A stretch of 64,000 nucleotides of DNA. Origin: Meghimatium bilineatum (Eukaryota > Mollusca > Gastropoda > Stylommatophora > Philomycidae). The stretch lies in NCBI GenBank assembly GCA_034231615.1, contig CM067298.1:5945799-6009798 (forward strand), given 5' to 3'. The position numbers and the translations under genes are program-made. The notes under the pieces were generated by a model. The model saw nothing but the letters and a program-made list of their open reading frames with translations, was not told the DNA's origin and searched no databases. Positions 30,710 to 40,534 of this stretch are shown here, one piece after another; positions within the stretch are counted from its first letter, which is position 1; each line of letters begins with the position of its first letter.

Positions 30710-30783
30710 CAACGCACTGAGAGACCACACCCCCGCCCCCATGATCTTCCATGGGATGGGGGAAGGGGCTTCTCAGTGCGTTG
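30710..30783. repeat. 74-bp hairpin with 13-bp perfect stem and C/G-rich inner arms
   Basis: caacgcactgaga (30710-30722) pairs with tctcagtgcgttg (30771-30783). Inside, 'cccccgcccccat' faces 'atgggggaagggg'. The whole segment can fold into one long stem. It is GC-rich in an AT-rich setting. No TSD was found. Confidence 0.8.
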
Positions 30784-31330
30784 CGCGCGGATCGAATAAT
30801 GCTGCTGTATATGCGCCTTTAGCTAAAATTAGTTTCGTTAAATAATATATGGATTGTTTCGTTAAAAATGTGGGCATATCATTCCTCTATGAACCCAAAG
30901 ACCGCCATCCCCCAAATATAAATAAATGAATCCTCTGTATTAAAACTAAATGGCTCTTAAGCGCTGTGACGTGAAATATATAAGAGAAACAATATGTGAT
31001 GTCTGTCACCAGGGAGGGAGGGGGTGTTTTCGCCCGCTTACAGAAACCATGCTTTAGGAAGAATTATTTTGTAGATGCCATATGAGTCTAGAATGATGAA
31101 CTGAGAGTCATGATGCTTCAATTTGCAGTATTTGGAATACTGTACAGCTGAATCAGAACTATTTTAGTGACATAAATACAAGAGTGTAAGTGCAAGGGAT
31201 AAATCTATCGAAAGAAAACAATGTGACTAGATGTCTCCCGAGACGATTTTTCTGATTATTAATAACCATATCTCTCTTAGTTTTCAAATGTATCATAGAA
31301 GACTCATTGGTATGTCGCTGTTGAGATATA
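30784..31330. other. No gene seen
   Basis: No supported features. Confidence 0.4.
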
Positions 31331-31334
31331 TTCT

Positions 31335-31640
31335 GCATTTATCCTCTTTAAGGATAGGAATATCATGATTTCTTCTTTCCACGCTTTTTCTACACTTCCT
31401 TGTTTTCAGCTGAAGTTAGTGATTTTGAGAAGTAATGTTTTGGCAGTAGATGTTAACACTTTAAGTATATCATTTGTTATTCTATCTTTCCCAGATGATT
31501 TCTTTAAGGAATGTAATGCTGTTTCAAACACTTCCATTACAAGGTCCATAATTATGTGCTCTTTTAGAATAATCTCACTGTTTTTATATAATTCCTGAAC
31601 ATTGATTACATCTTGTATTCATGTAGATGTGAGTGTAATG
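31335..31640 (-). pseudogene. LINE-A-like reverse transcriptase N-terminal relic
   Basis: The minus strand reads ELYKNSEIILKEHIIMDLVM, LHSLKKSSGKDRITNDILKV, AKTLLLKITNFS and AWKEEIMI, matching the start of RT in LINE-A (KLKMKKSPGADGVSNEM ... AWREAIMIPL). It has one stop and no downstream domains. Confidence 0.7.
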
Positions 31641-32090
31641 ACTTACTGGTGAACATATCTGAGCAAAAACATTTGCTATATCTTTCCGGTACAATACAAG
31701 AATCAGTGGATAAATCACGTGACAACATACCAACTTTTTAATTTCATATGCTATTGCACTATCTCGGAAACTTACACAGTCATAACTTAAAATACTGATC
31801 TAGTTATTTGCGCGCGATTAACTGGTCATCCACCTACTACTCAGTGTGTAGCGCGCATGTCGAGTGGTCAGGAGCTCTCATCGCGCAACGTGTCGAATAT
31901 TGGATGCCTCGGTATATGCGTCTTTATCGGAATTTCGTTCCCTTTAATTATGTTTGCTATTTGTTCCGTAGAAATCCCGTTTGATAACTATTATCTCATT
32001 ACTTATGTACGCTAATCCTTCATAATTTAGGACTTTTTCTCATCTCCAAAGTATTCTGCCGTTCTTGTCAAGGTTAAGGGTTTAATGTCT
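31641..32090. other. No gene seen
   Basis: No supported features. Confidence 0.4.
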
Positions 32091-32095
32091 CTCTG

Positions 32096-32220
32096 GATGT
32101 GGCAGGTCAACTCGCTCCAAAATCGCAGGTCAACTCGCCCAACAATCGCAGGACAACTCGCCCCACAATTGCAGGTCAACTCGCCCACAATCGCAGGTCA
32201 ACTCGCCCCACAATCCGCCA
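32096..32220. repeat. Approx. 23-bp minisatellite (5-6 copies)
   Basis: Units 'caggtcaactcgccccacaa' + 'tcg', with small length changes. It abuts an RTE 3' scrap. Confidence 0.85.
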
Positions 32221-32221
32221 A

Positions 32222-32280
32222 GATGATACATAAAGAAGACTGCAGTCTGAAACGAATATGTCACACGATGATGATGAGAG
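32222..32280 (+). pseudogene. RTE-G 3' terminal scrap
   Basis: 'cataaagaagactgcagtct' + 'gaaacgaatatgtcacac' + 'gatgatgatgag' equals the terminal segment at 10605-10645. Confidence 0.6.
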
Positions 32281-32369
32281 GCTTATGTTGTTTTGATTCG
32301 TTCTTTCTTTTCCAGAGATGTTTCCTGTTTGTCTGTATTGTGCGTTGCCTTATAAGATATGTATTAAGA

Positions 32370-32655
32370 CACTTAATATGAAGAAAGAACTACTAAGAGG
32401 AATAAAGATAAGCAAATAAAATATTTTGGACACATTAAAAGACATGACACCTTATTGAAGACCTTACTTGAGGGTAAAGTCAAAGGGAGGCGAGCAACAG
32501 GTAGGCAGAGATACAAGTTGGAGAGTAACATCACACGATGGACAGGTTACAGTCTAGCAGAGTGCACCAACACGACAGGAGACAGGAGATGTTGGAGATC
32601 CGTTGCAGCCAACCTTCGTTGCGGGGACGGTATTTGATGATGATGATGATGATAA
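32370..32655 (+). pseudogene. RTE-G LINE 3' relic with (GAT)n tail
   Basis: Reads YFGHIKRHD-type sequence, then frame 32455-32637: MKTLLEGKVKGRRATGRQRY, KLESNITRWTGYSLAECTNT, TGDRRCWRSVAANL and a stop in 'tttgatgatgatgatgatgat'. The last 60 codons are intact, which makes it one of the better-preserved ends of this family. Confidence 0.85.
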
Positions 32656-32754
32656 GGACTAACGGAATGGCTAAAAGTACTTTCAATGACATCAGGAAAA
32701 TATTGCATCTAAACAAATTACAAACATGCTACATATGAGAATCACAACAAGGCT

Positions 32755-34216
32755 AAATCTATTCTCTATCAATGTTTACTGTCTATCCTCAGGTGGAAGC
32801 TGGTTGATAGCATCCACACTTGCCGCTGAGGATAGGGACGGGAGCTGTAAGTTTCTGTTCAAGACCAGATGTGATGCCTGAGTCGTACTGAGTCCGTGTT
32901 TTTGGAGTGTGGTCGTGATGTTATCGATCCATCTCTTTCTCGGTCTTCCCTTGGCTCTGTATCCAGCTGATCGTTTGTTATAATCTCTCAATGGTAATTG
33001 GCTTAGGTCCATTCTCATAAGATAACCAAATCATTTTATCTGCTGACATTCTATATATTTGATACAAGACATTATTCACACTCTTTTTCTGATATCCTCG
33101 TTTCTTATTCTGTCTAATTTGATGACCATATCTGCTTTTCTTAAACACTTCATCTCACATGTGATGATTTTTCTCAGCTGGGAGGTTGTTAAAGACCATG
33201 TTTGACACTGGTAACAAAGTGTTCGTATGAAAATTGTAGATATTCTGACTCTTTATGTCCATATTAATCTTTGGATGCAGGAGTAATGGTGAAAGTGTAT
33301 ATGTCATTGCGTTTGCTTTCTGACATTTTGATTCCATTTCTCTTTCTAGTTTCCCATTTTCTTAAAAAAACACTTCCTAAAAATGTGAATTCTTGTGTTT
33401 GTTTCACTGATAAATTGTCTATTATAATATATGTCGTTGTTGGTGACTTGCTGATTTTCATAACTTCCGTCTTTTGTATGTTAATTTTCTTGTTATACTT
33501 CTTACAAGCTGTTAACAGTGCATCTAAATGGATTTGCATTTATTCTACGTCATTGTATATCAGGCTTTGATCGTTGGCGAACAGAAGTTCATTGATTTCA
33601 CTTGTGTTTTCATCTACTGAGTTGTCTGTATTGTTTATATTTCCCTCTTTTAGAATAATAACTTCTTTTGTTATTCTATGCATATTGATATTGAAAAGTA
33701 AAGAGAAAATCCCCCAACCCTGTCTGACACCTGATTTAGTTTTAAATGTTTCGATCTTTCCATCTGCTGTTCTCACTGCACTTATGCATTTTTGGTATAG
33801 TGCATTTATGTTGTCTAATATCTGACCACTGATGTTGTACTTCTCTAATGTTTCCCAGAGAATATTCCTATCTACTCTATCGAATGCCTTTTCCTGGTCT
33901 ATAAATGTATTGATATCTTTAATGTATTCAATAGCTTTTTCAATTAGTTGTCTCGGTGTGAATAGTGTGTCGGTGCAGCTAGTCCCTCTTCTAAAACTAA
34001 ATTGAGTAAGATTATCAGTTGTGATTCTGTTATACATCGTATTCTTTGCTCTAAGATCTTTGCGGATATTTTTCCTATATGTCTCAGTAGGGAGATGCCT
34101 CTGTATGATTCACACTCCTTTTTATTCTCTTTGTGTTTCCATATTGGAACAATTATTGACTTTTGCCAATCTACCGGAACTTTTCTCTCTGCCCATGCTA
34201 TGCTGAATAATCTTGC
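32755..34216 (-). pseudogene. RTE-L retrotransposon, third copy (RT to C-terminus)
   Basis: Minus frames: 33944-34222 (RLFSIAWAERKVPVDWQKSI, KECESYRGISLL), 33540-34037 (TFIDQEKAFDRVDRNILWET, KSGVRQGWGIFSLLFNINMH, NELLFANDQSLIYNDVE), 33264-33539 (HLDALLTACKKYNKKINIQK) and 32776-33018 (RDYNKRSAGYRAKGRPRKRW ... EDRQ stop). The catalytic box reads FAND, so one catalytic Asp is lost. The copy continues beyond a nested F element into 34828-34885 (ACGETEAIWLARLF). Confidence 0.88.
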
Positions 34217-34827
34217 ACGCATGTGGTTGCATCTGTGGGTCTCACCAATGGCCCACTAGACAAACCACCCATGCAACATAAAACCTTAGTAGATGAAATG
34301 CCGTTATATTGAGGTTATCTTCTTATAGAAACTTCATGGCACATCATCTATACAATTATGCTTATTATGCTGTCATTTTGTTGTTGAAATGTGTTTCATG
34401 TATACTTGAATATATGTATGCACCATCTGTGGTTGGGAGGGAGCCAGAGATGAACTGTGCAGCACTGGGGAGGCGGAAACTGACAGCACTGTTTTTTTCC
34501 TATGGCTGAGACCTATTATAGAGGGACAGTGACTCAGGGCGTGACAATTCTTTTGACTTGAACATTTGGTTGCATGCCTAGAGCAATAAAGAAGTTCGGC
34601 ATAACCAGTAGTCAATTGGTGGCGGTGAACCCTATCTTGGCTACAGTGGCTAGGAGCAGTGCATAGGTTGAAACTTACCTTCCTGGAGATGTGATAGTTA
34701 TTCTCTGGCTCTGGCCCGGGGTGGGCCGAAAATCCACAGACTTTCCAGTAATATAATGCCATTTAATGGCATTGGGTCAAAGGGCATGAGCCCATGGACC
34801 GCTGGATCAGCAACCAACCAATCAACC
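34217..34827 (+). mobile_element. F element, copy 2, nested in RTE-L
   Basis: It has a perfect 11-bp TSD, aataatcttgc, at 34206-34216 and 34828-34838. The ends are the same as the 11711-12331 copy: acgcatgtggttgcatctg at the left, caaccaaccaatcaacc at the right. Removing it rejoins the RTE-L frame (WLARLF|SIAWAE). The minus-strand 129-codon frame inside it is not conserved between copies. Confidence 0.95.
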
Positions 34828-34884
34828 AATAATCTTGCCAACCATATGGCCTCTGTTTCTCCGCATGCTCTTATTGCCGCGTTA

Positions 34885-35300
34885 TTAATGTATGACTCAG
34901 AAATGTGGACAATAAATAAACAACTAGATGACAGAATTGATGTCTTTGAGATGTTGATATATAGAGAATGTGGAGAACATCATGGACAGAGAAGAAAACC
35001 AATAAAAAGGTTCTAACTACACTTCATATGAAGAAACAGCAAATAAAGGAAACAAAGATAAAACAAAATATTTTGGACTCGGTAAAAGACATGACACCTT
35101 GTTAAAAACTTTACTTGAGGATAAAGTCGAAGGAATGCGAGTAAGAGGGAAGCACAGATAAAGTGGGAGAGAAACATCGCTAGATGGACAGATTACATTC
35201 AATCATAAGTGCACCACCAAGACAAGAGACAAGAGAGGAGATGTTGAAGGTATGCTGAATCCAACATTCGTTGCTGAGACTGCACTTAATGATGATGATC
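34885..35300 (+). pseudogene. RTE-G LINE 3' relic
   Basis: Frame 34756-35016 runs into LMYDSEMWTINKQLDDRIDV and FEMLIYRECGEHHG, then nucleotide blocks (attttggactcggtaaaag, acatgacaccttgttaaaa) match 32430-32460. It ends 'cttaatgatgatgatcattg'. It abuts the truncated RTE-L copy, pointing the opposite way. Confidence 0.8.
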
Positions 35301-35309
35301 ATTGATGTC

Positions 35310-35885
35310 TGTACAGACTTTTCTCTTCAGATTTATTTCGAGCTGCCATTGGTTGCTCTTCTAGTTCTTGTAGTTCTTCTTTCCAATAAGGTGTGTAGTC
35401 TTTACCTGCACTACGATTGATTGTATTGATTGCAGGGCAGCCTATAAAATTGCTTTCTTAAAATTATAAACTATTTTTATATTTTTGTTGGGATATATAT
35501 TGGACGATATAGCACATCTGTTATTATTGCGAACGTATTCCAATTTGCCCTTTTGTAGTTCTATTGTGGTATGGTTTTGTGGTATTAATTGCAAATGTTC
35601 CATATTTATTGTTAGCATTGTTTGCTTGCGATCATTGTCTGTCAGTAGGTCACACACGGCACATACAATCCTGTAACTGATCTCTCCATTGCGAAGACAA
35701 GTTCGAGTGTTCAAGTTGATGGTCATCTTTTTGAATAAAAACGTGTTGTGTCTTCTGCTTTGTTAATAAGTTGCATATTCGTGTCAATTACCAAGTCATC
35801 TATCTCAGCACCTCTATTGTTTGTCTCAGCGTAGACCCATCTTTAACACTGGCTTCTGAAGTCTCTAACAAATAATAAATTTGAG
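35310..35885 (-). pseudogene. LINE-A-like relic: endonuclease end and linker
   Basis: On the minus strand: VRDFRSQC and WVYAETNNRGAEIDDLVIDT, NMQLINKAEDTTRFYS (compare VCGDFNSHSQSWGYDHIDKR in LINE-A), a degraded SDHRP region inside the frame 35442-35726, then RSAGKDYTPYWKEELQELEE (compare RKNYKPYWNDELEKLQ). Downstream domains are missing. Confidence 0.75.
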
Positions 35886-35904
35886 TGCTTGATTTTCATA
35901 GCCT

Positions 35905-36965
35905 CATATCATCTTCTTCTCTCTATCAGTTTAATATCTTTACACATTAAGTCCGGTCTTCTTAATAAATGTTATTGTATTTGAAAGATCCTCGGTGCTC
36001 TCATACAACTGTTTGTGGATATCTGTTTCTGTCCAGTGTTCCACCCTTAAGTAATGCAGTCTTGGAGGATATGTTCGGCAGTATGTGATTCCTGCACATA
36101 TGGACACAGAGGTGATAGAACCAGTTTTAGTCTATTTTAGTGACTGATTAGTCAGTTGTGTCCTGACCTGATGTGGAAGATAATAACCTGCTCAGCTCTG
36201 TCAGGATAGTGATAATAGTCTTTTCGGTGGTCGACTTTCCTGATGGCTTGGATGAGGGTACTTTTTCCTTGGTAGGTGATTTCTTGGTTGTTTTTTTTGT
36301 TTTGTTTCTGTGTTGCTCCATCTTTTGCCGGCATATCTGCATCTTCATTTTCTGCTATACCGCAGTGAGATGGTATCCACTGTAGGCCCGCTATTACTAC
36401 CCTTCTTTGGATGCTGACTTCGCGTATGGTTTCCTTCAGGTCTGGCAGCTTTTCGCTGTCAAGGACTTGTATCTTCTTCTTCTTCTTCGTTCTCAAACTC
36501 CTGCAGATTAGCAGGATATATTCCGGAGAACGTAATGCGCTGTCATGGTTTACAGCAATGCTGCGATATCTGCGTCTTTCGGCCGGACACATCCGGCTTC
36601 AGCATGGCGTTGAGTCACTGACCCTATATGGGATGGATAGCCATCTCCATCCCATAACCTCCTTAGTCACCTTTTATCACATGCATGGAAGGTAAACAGT
36701 GTTGCTATTCTTTGCTCCCCTTTCGGGCCCCGGCAACATACGGCGAAGGGCTTGTATGACTGACATTAACATTCGTAAAAAACATCTCCTGTTGACATTG
36801 GTTTGTTTGTGTTTTTAATAATTTATGCAGCAATGTTTAGGGCCTGTACTTCTACAGAGTAGTAGGAACAGAAGATTCCAGTTGGTGAACATGTGCATTT
36901 ATTTCCTTTTTCTGGATATTTCATGTAAACTCGATCATCTCCATTATTCACTGCTCTCTTATGTC
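35905..36965 (-). pseudogene. LINE-A-like relic: RNase H and C-terminus, split by an E element
   Basis: From right to left: NNGDDRVYMKYPEKGNK, YYSVEVQALNIAA (catalytic Glu), then after the nested E element KLPDLKETIREVSIQRR, GLQWIPSHCGIAENEDADMP (H and D motifs), DRAEQVIIFHIRSGHN, a C-terminal QESHTAEHILQDC and TITFIKKTGLNV stop. A GAA-rich tail lies at 35907-35930. The part with the first Asp is lost. Confidence 0.85.
36473..36745 (-). mobile_element. E element: 273-bp short retroposon, nested in LINE-A relic
   Basis: 12-bp TSDs aaggacttgtat (36461-36472) and aagggcttgtat (36746-36757) differ at one base. The minus strand starts cgccgtatgttgccggggc, contains 'caaagaatagcaacactg' and 'gccggatgtgtccggcc', and ends gagtttgagaacgaagaag + (GAA)n. 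The frame at 36152-36592 joins this element to RNase H sequence and is not a real gene. Confidence 0.92.
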
Positions 36966-36969
36966 AAGA

Positions 36970-37295
36970 TGGCCGTATAGGTTGAACAAAATAACATTTT
37001 GTTCTGATGTTTGATGCTTCCAATCACTAGTCATCGGATATTTCGGTGAGATTATTATCAACATCACCTTGGCTCTTATAGCGCCTTCTGTTGTCAGTCA
37101 CGAGACATATTGGTAGTTCAGATGGGATATCAGAAATATTTGATATCACACCACGTCGTTAGTGGGGAAATCGGGTGCTAAACTTATAGTTCAGGGTACA
37201 CAGAATTGGGTCATTGTCTTCATTCCACGAGTACCTCGGGAGGTGATTAAAGAATATTGGGAGACGGGATAATAATCTGTCATCTGTGAAAAAGT
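36970..37295. other. No gene seen
   Basis: No supported features. Confidence 0.4.
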
Positions 37296-37299
37296 AGTT

Positions 37300-37492
37300 G
37301 TCACTGCATAAAGAGGTGATGAGAGAAAGTGCTACCTCTCCGGAAAGATAAAAAAAAACACGTAATCAGCAACTGACTGGGACACGGAGCTTATACACAT
37401 TTAGATGGCTGACGGAACGGCAAGAAGAGCATATATGGGAATGCCATCAGTGCTGTGACGCTTGTTCCTGATCAAGAATCAAGAAAAAAGGT
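37300..37492 (+). pseudogene. LINE-H 3' end, best copy
   Basis: Reads TRSLYTFRWLTERQEEHIWE then CHQCCDACS and stop, followed by 'gatcaagaatcaagaaaa'. This is a Cys-rich terminus in the style of I-type LINEs. Upstream RNase H is not recognisable. Confidence 0.7.
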
Positions 37493-37507
37493 TCAAATAG
37501 TTTAAAA

Positions 37508-37740
37508 GTCGTAGAGGATTGACTTCATTATACTCGGTTTCCCATATGTACTCCGTTACTCTCAACGAAGCGGCACGCCACCTGCCGAGAGTACCACTCA
37601 TAGCACGTAACTCCGTAGCTTCAAGCGATAGTCCACAGGGATCCACTCCGAAAAAATCCACTTTGTAAACACGACGACATGAGCCTGATTCTAACTCATG
37701 AACACAAGGCGAACAGCTTAACCACTACGTTAGGGAGATA
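37508..37740 (-). mobile_element. SINE-1 (tRNA-derived), better copy
   Basis: The reverse complement starts with an A-box-like 'acgtagtggttaagctgttc' and a B-box-like 'gagttagaatcaggctcat' about 30 nt later, then a body ending 'tgaagtcaatcctctacga'. The order is shared with 11180-11432. The head suggests a Pol III promoter. No 3' simple tail is obvious. Confidence 0.82.
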
Positions 37741-37741
37741 T

Positions 37742-38388
37742 GGGTCACTCTAATGTCACTGTATATCTTGCCTTGATTTATTATTTGTGTCATCTGTTAA
37801 ATTGTCCTCATGTCATTCCATTGTAGATTGGTCAAAATATATGACGTATGAATGATGAACTATTGAACCCAGAGTGTGCGTGCTCCACTCCTGACAGGAC
37901 GTAATGATCCTGTGATACTGCCCTACTGAAATGCCTGCCTTCGAATACTAAACACACTTACATAAACCACAATAACAATAACAATAAACCCTAATAAACC
38001 CCGTGCTTGAGATTGCAAACCCTACGGGTTTGAGTGTATCTTTGGTTACTCAACTGAGGAGGACCTATGATTTTCGTGAGTTATGGGCTGTTAAGAGCTA
38101 CCTGCTCACAGTTAAATGAATTGTTCCTTCATCATCATTATCCCACCTCTTCCTGCTACATTTGAAAGTTAAATGTTATATTTCAGCTCACATAAGTCAG
38201 TTTTTCGTTTCTCTGATATTTTGATGAGTCAATGCAGAAATGTATAGACATCTTCTCATAGAAAATATTGTAAATACAGTCACATATTTGTGGGGTTCTA
38301 TCTGTCTGACATTTCTGCCAGCATAAACATTAGATTTAGAGCAGGAGAAATGTATTTAGAAAGTATTTTATACACGTAAATTCAAGTA
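37742..38388. other. No gene seen
   Basis: No ORF or repeat I can support; 'aataacaataacaataaa' at 37971-37988 is a small AT-rich simple repeat. Confidence 0.4.
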
Positions 38389-38389
38389 G

Positions 38390-38775
38390 GAAGCATGAGG
38401 ACAAATGAAAATAATTCTTAGGGCTGATGGGAATTGAACAAGGTGCGTTCTAGCTGCACACAATCGTCTTGCAACTCAAGTAAACAGGGTTTCCCTACTT
38501 GACCAACCACATCCCCCCCCCAAAAAAAAACAGCAACAATACAACAAAGATGTGATCTCGTCAAGACATTCAACCTGTGTACTCAAGTCACTGAGAACGA
38601 ACTTATCCAGACAAGAGCTATTACACCAACAACGAACATCTCGTACAATTATTGAATTATCCTCAGTAACACAAACATACAACATCCGTATTCGTAAAAT
38701 AAGGACTTACAGGCCTGCTTATAAACATAAATACCATAGACACATGACAATTTTAACATTTGGAGGAAGTATTTC
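38390..38775 (-). mobile_element. SINE-2 (tRNA-related), copy
   Basis: Aligns over about 370 bp with 52926-53305 in the same orientation. On the minus strand a box-B-like 'ttgttcaattcccatca' follows a tRNA-like head containing 'ggttggtcaagtaggg'. The upstream body (atccgtattcg, cctcagtaacac) is shared. Neither copy can fold as a functional tRNA. Confidence 0.75.
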
Positions 38776-38935
38776 AACAACTATAACATAAATATGACTG
38801 GCTAGTAAAGAGAATACATTGTCTGAAACATGATTACGTGGATTCAGCGACTAATTTTTAATGCAAACTAATGAAGTTCATAGATGAGACCAGTGGATCT
38901 CAACATGAAGCAAATATCCCCAGAGGTTCACATCA

Positions 38936-39016
38936 AATACCACAGAAAAATACCACAGAAAAATACCACAGAAAAATACCACAGAAAAATACCACAGAAA
39001 AATACCACAGAAAAAT
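38936..39016. repeat. 15-bp tandem repeat (about 5-6 copies)
   Basis: Perfect units of taccacagaaaaa(ta) type. Confidence 0.95.
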
Positions 39017-39039
39017 TTCATTTTGAATGATATTCAATG

Positions 39040-39345
39040 AGATGTATAGTAAATTCTTGTTCTTCGTTTGTTCTCAAACTCCCGCAGATTATCAGGATGT
39101 GGTCTGGAGAACGAAATGTGCTGTATGATGATTTCCAGCTTTGCTGCGATATCTGCACATTTCGTCCTGAAACATCAGACTTCAGTATGGTTTTTGGGTC
39201 ACTTTGACCATATATGGGACTGAACAGCCAAATCCACCACATAACCTCCTTAAGCCTCCTACGACATTCATGGGCTGCAATCAGTGTAGTTATTCTTTGT
39301 TCCCCTTTCCGTCCCGGCAACATACGAGCGTCATTTCGTAACATG
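39040..39345 (-). mobile_element. E element, copy
   Basis: The minus strand runs from 'cgtatgttgccgggacgg' through 'ggggaacaaagaataact' to 'gagtttgagaacaaacg' with a short A/G-rich tail. It is homologous to 36473-36745 over its whole length. Confidence 0.8.
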
Positions 39346-39985
39346 TTCTGGAGAAAATCAACTCACTTTTTTAGGCTCCATGTGAACCACGAAGGAAAAA
39401 ATGTCCTAAAATGGGATCACAAACTAATACAGCTTGAGAAGCACTGAAATTACATAAACCTATCTACGAAATGAGAGTCACCTGCCTGGAGATTGTTGAA
39501 AGGTGAATATGTAACAGAATTTTTTCATGGAAAGCAATCAATGCAGTTCGTACGTCATTTTATCACATGTTACAATTTCCCCTCGCAAACAAAACATTGC
39601 CTGAATCACAAGTAAAATGGGAGATCAGGTTTATCATGACATATTTTAGCTTGCAAATTAACTATTTTGTCAATAAATATGTCATTTTTTAAATTGTGAA
39701 ATATAAAGAATATATTGACACTATTAATTTTGAATTTGTCAACAAGTTTGACAGAACCTTTTATGTTCAATGAATGTGCAAACTATGCGGTGTATTTCAT
39801 GGCTGGTTGACATAGTTATTGCGAGGTAGGATGACGTCATGTCTGTTTTAGTTGGTAACTACGGGTTCGAAGTGTGCCTTTTGCAGAATGTTGTCCTCTG
39901 TGGAAAACTGTACGCCACAAAGTTATGTATAGTTGTTTCCACCTTTGAGGTTGACACCACAATGTATGTATGAAGATTTAATTTA
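39346..39985. other. No gene seen
   Basis: No supported features. Confidence 0.4.
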
Positions 39986-40074
39986 TGAATGGCAAATAAT
40001 ACATCCAATCTTCATACCAACACTGTGTTATCAAATGTCAGGCGTGGACACTATCTAAAGAACAGAAGAGAAAG

Positions 40075-40225
40075 CTAACACTAACTAAAGAACAAGAGAC
40101 AAACATACACCAACTAAAGAACAAGAGACAAACATACACCAACTAAAGAACAAGAGACAAACATACACCAACTAAAGAACAAGAGAGGGTGAGAGAGAGC
40201 TTACACTAACTAAAGAACAACAGAG
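40075..40225. repeat. 30-bp minisatellite arising from RTE codons
   Basis: About five units of aactaaagaacaagagacaa + acatacacc. The first unit is the RTE sequence encoding LTKEQE, so the array is an expansion of coding DNA of the retroelement. Confidence 0.85.
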
Positions 40226-40490
40226 GATGTTTACTAAGTGTGGAATGGCATGTCCTGATAATACAGCAAATGGAACAAGAAGAGATCATGTGAGGAATGA
40301 AGAGATTGCACGAATTGTTGGAACAACATCTGTTGTCAAATATATCTAACAACAGAGATTGAAATGGTTCGGCCACTTAATAGGAATGACCATATGCTAG
40401 CCAGCATAGACTATGAGAATGGAAACATCAAGATACAGAGAAATACCAAGAAGAAGGTGGACTGAATGAGTTACCCATGTTCTGAGACAT

Positions 40491-40532
<42 letters not shown>
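40491..40532. repeat. (ATG)n microsatellite shared by two LINE tails
   Basis: About 13 uninterrupted trinucleotides. It serves as the 3' tail of the plus-strand RTE on its left and, read as (CAT)n, of the minus-strand C2H2 LINE on its right. Confidence 0.9.

Positions 40533-40534
<2 letters not shown>

Larger units (their letters stand above)
39990..40532 (+). pseudogene. RTE-L-like LINE relic with an internal minisatellite
   Basis: Reads IQSSYQHCVIKCQAWTLSKE then QKRKLT, followed by repeated LTKEQE-type units. It resumes with RNEEIARIVGTTSVVKYI, QQRLKWFGHLIGM and a degraded GRPRRRW region. It ends in the (ATG)n tract at 40491-40532. The upstream block equals CYQCQTWSLTASQQRKIITC of the 22.6-25.3 kb copy. 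Confidence 0.8.

Noticed and set aside
36152..36592. 146-codon minus-strand protein
   Set aside because: A chance fusion of E-element sequence with a LINE-A RNase H relic across a TSD.
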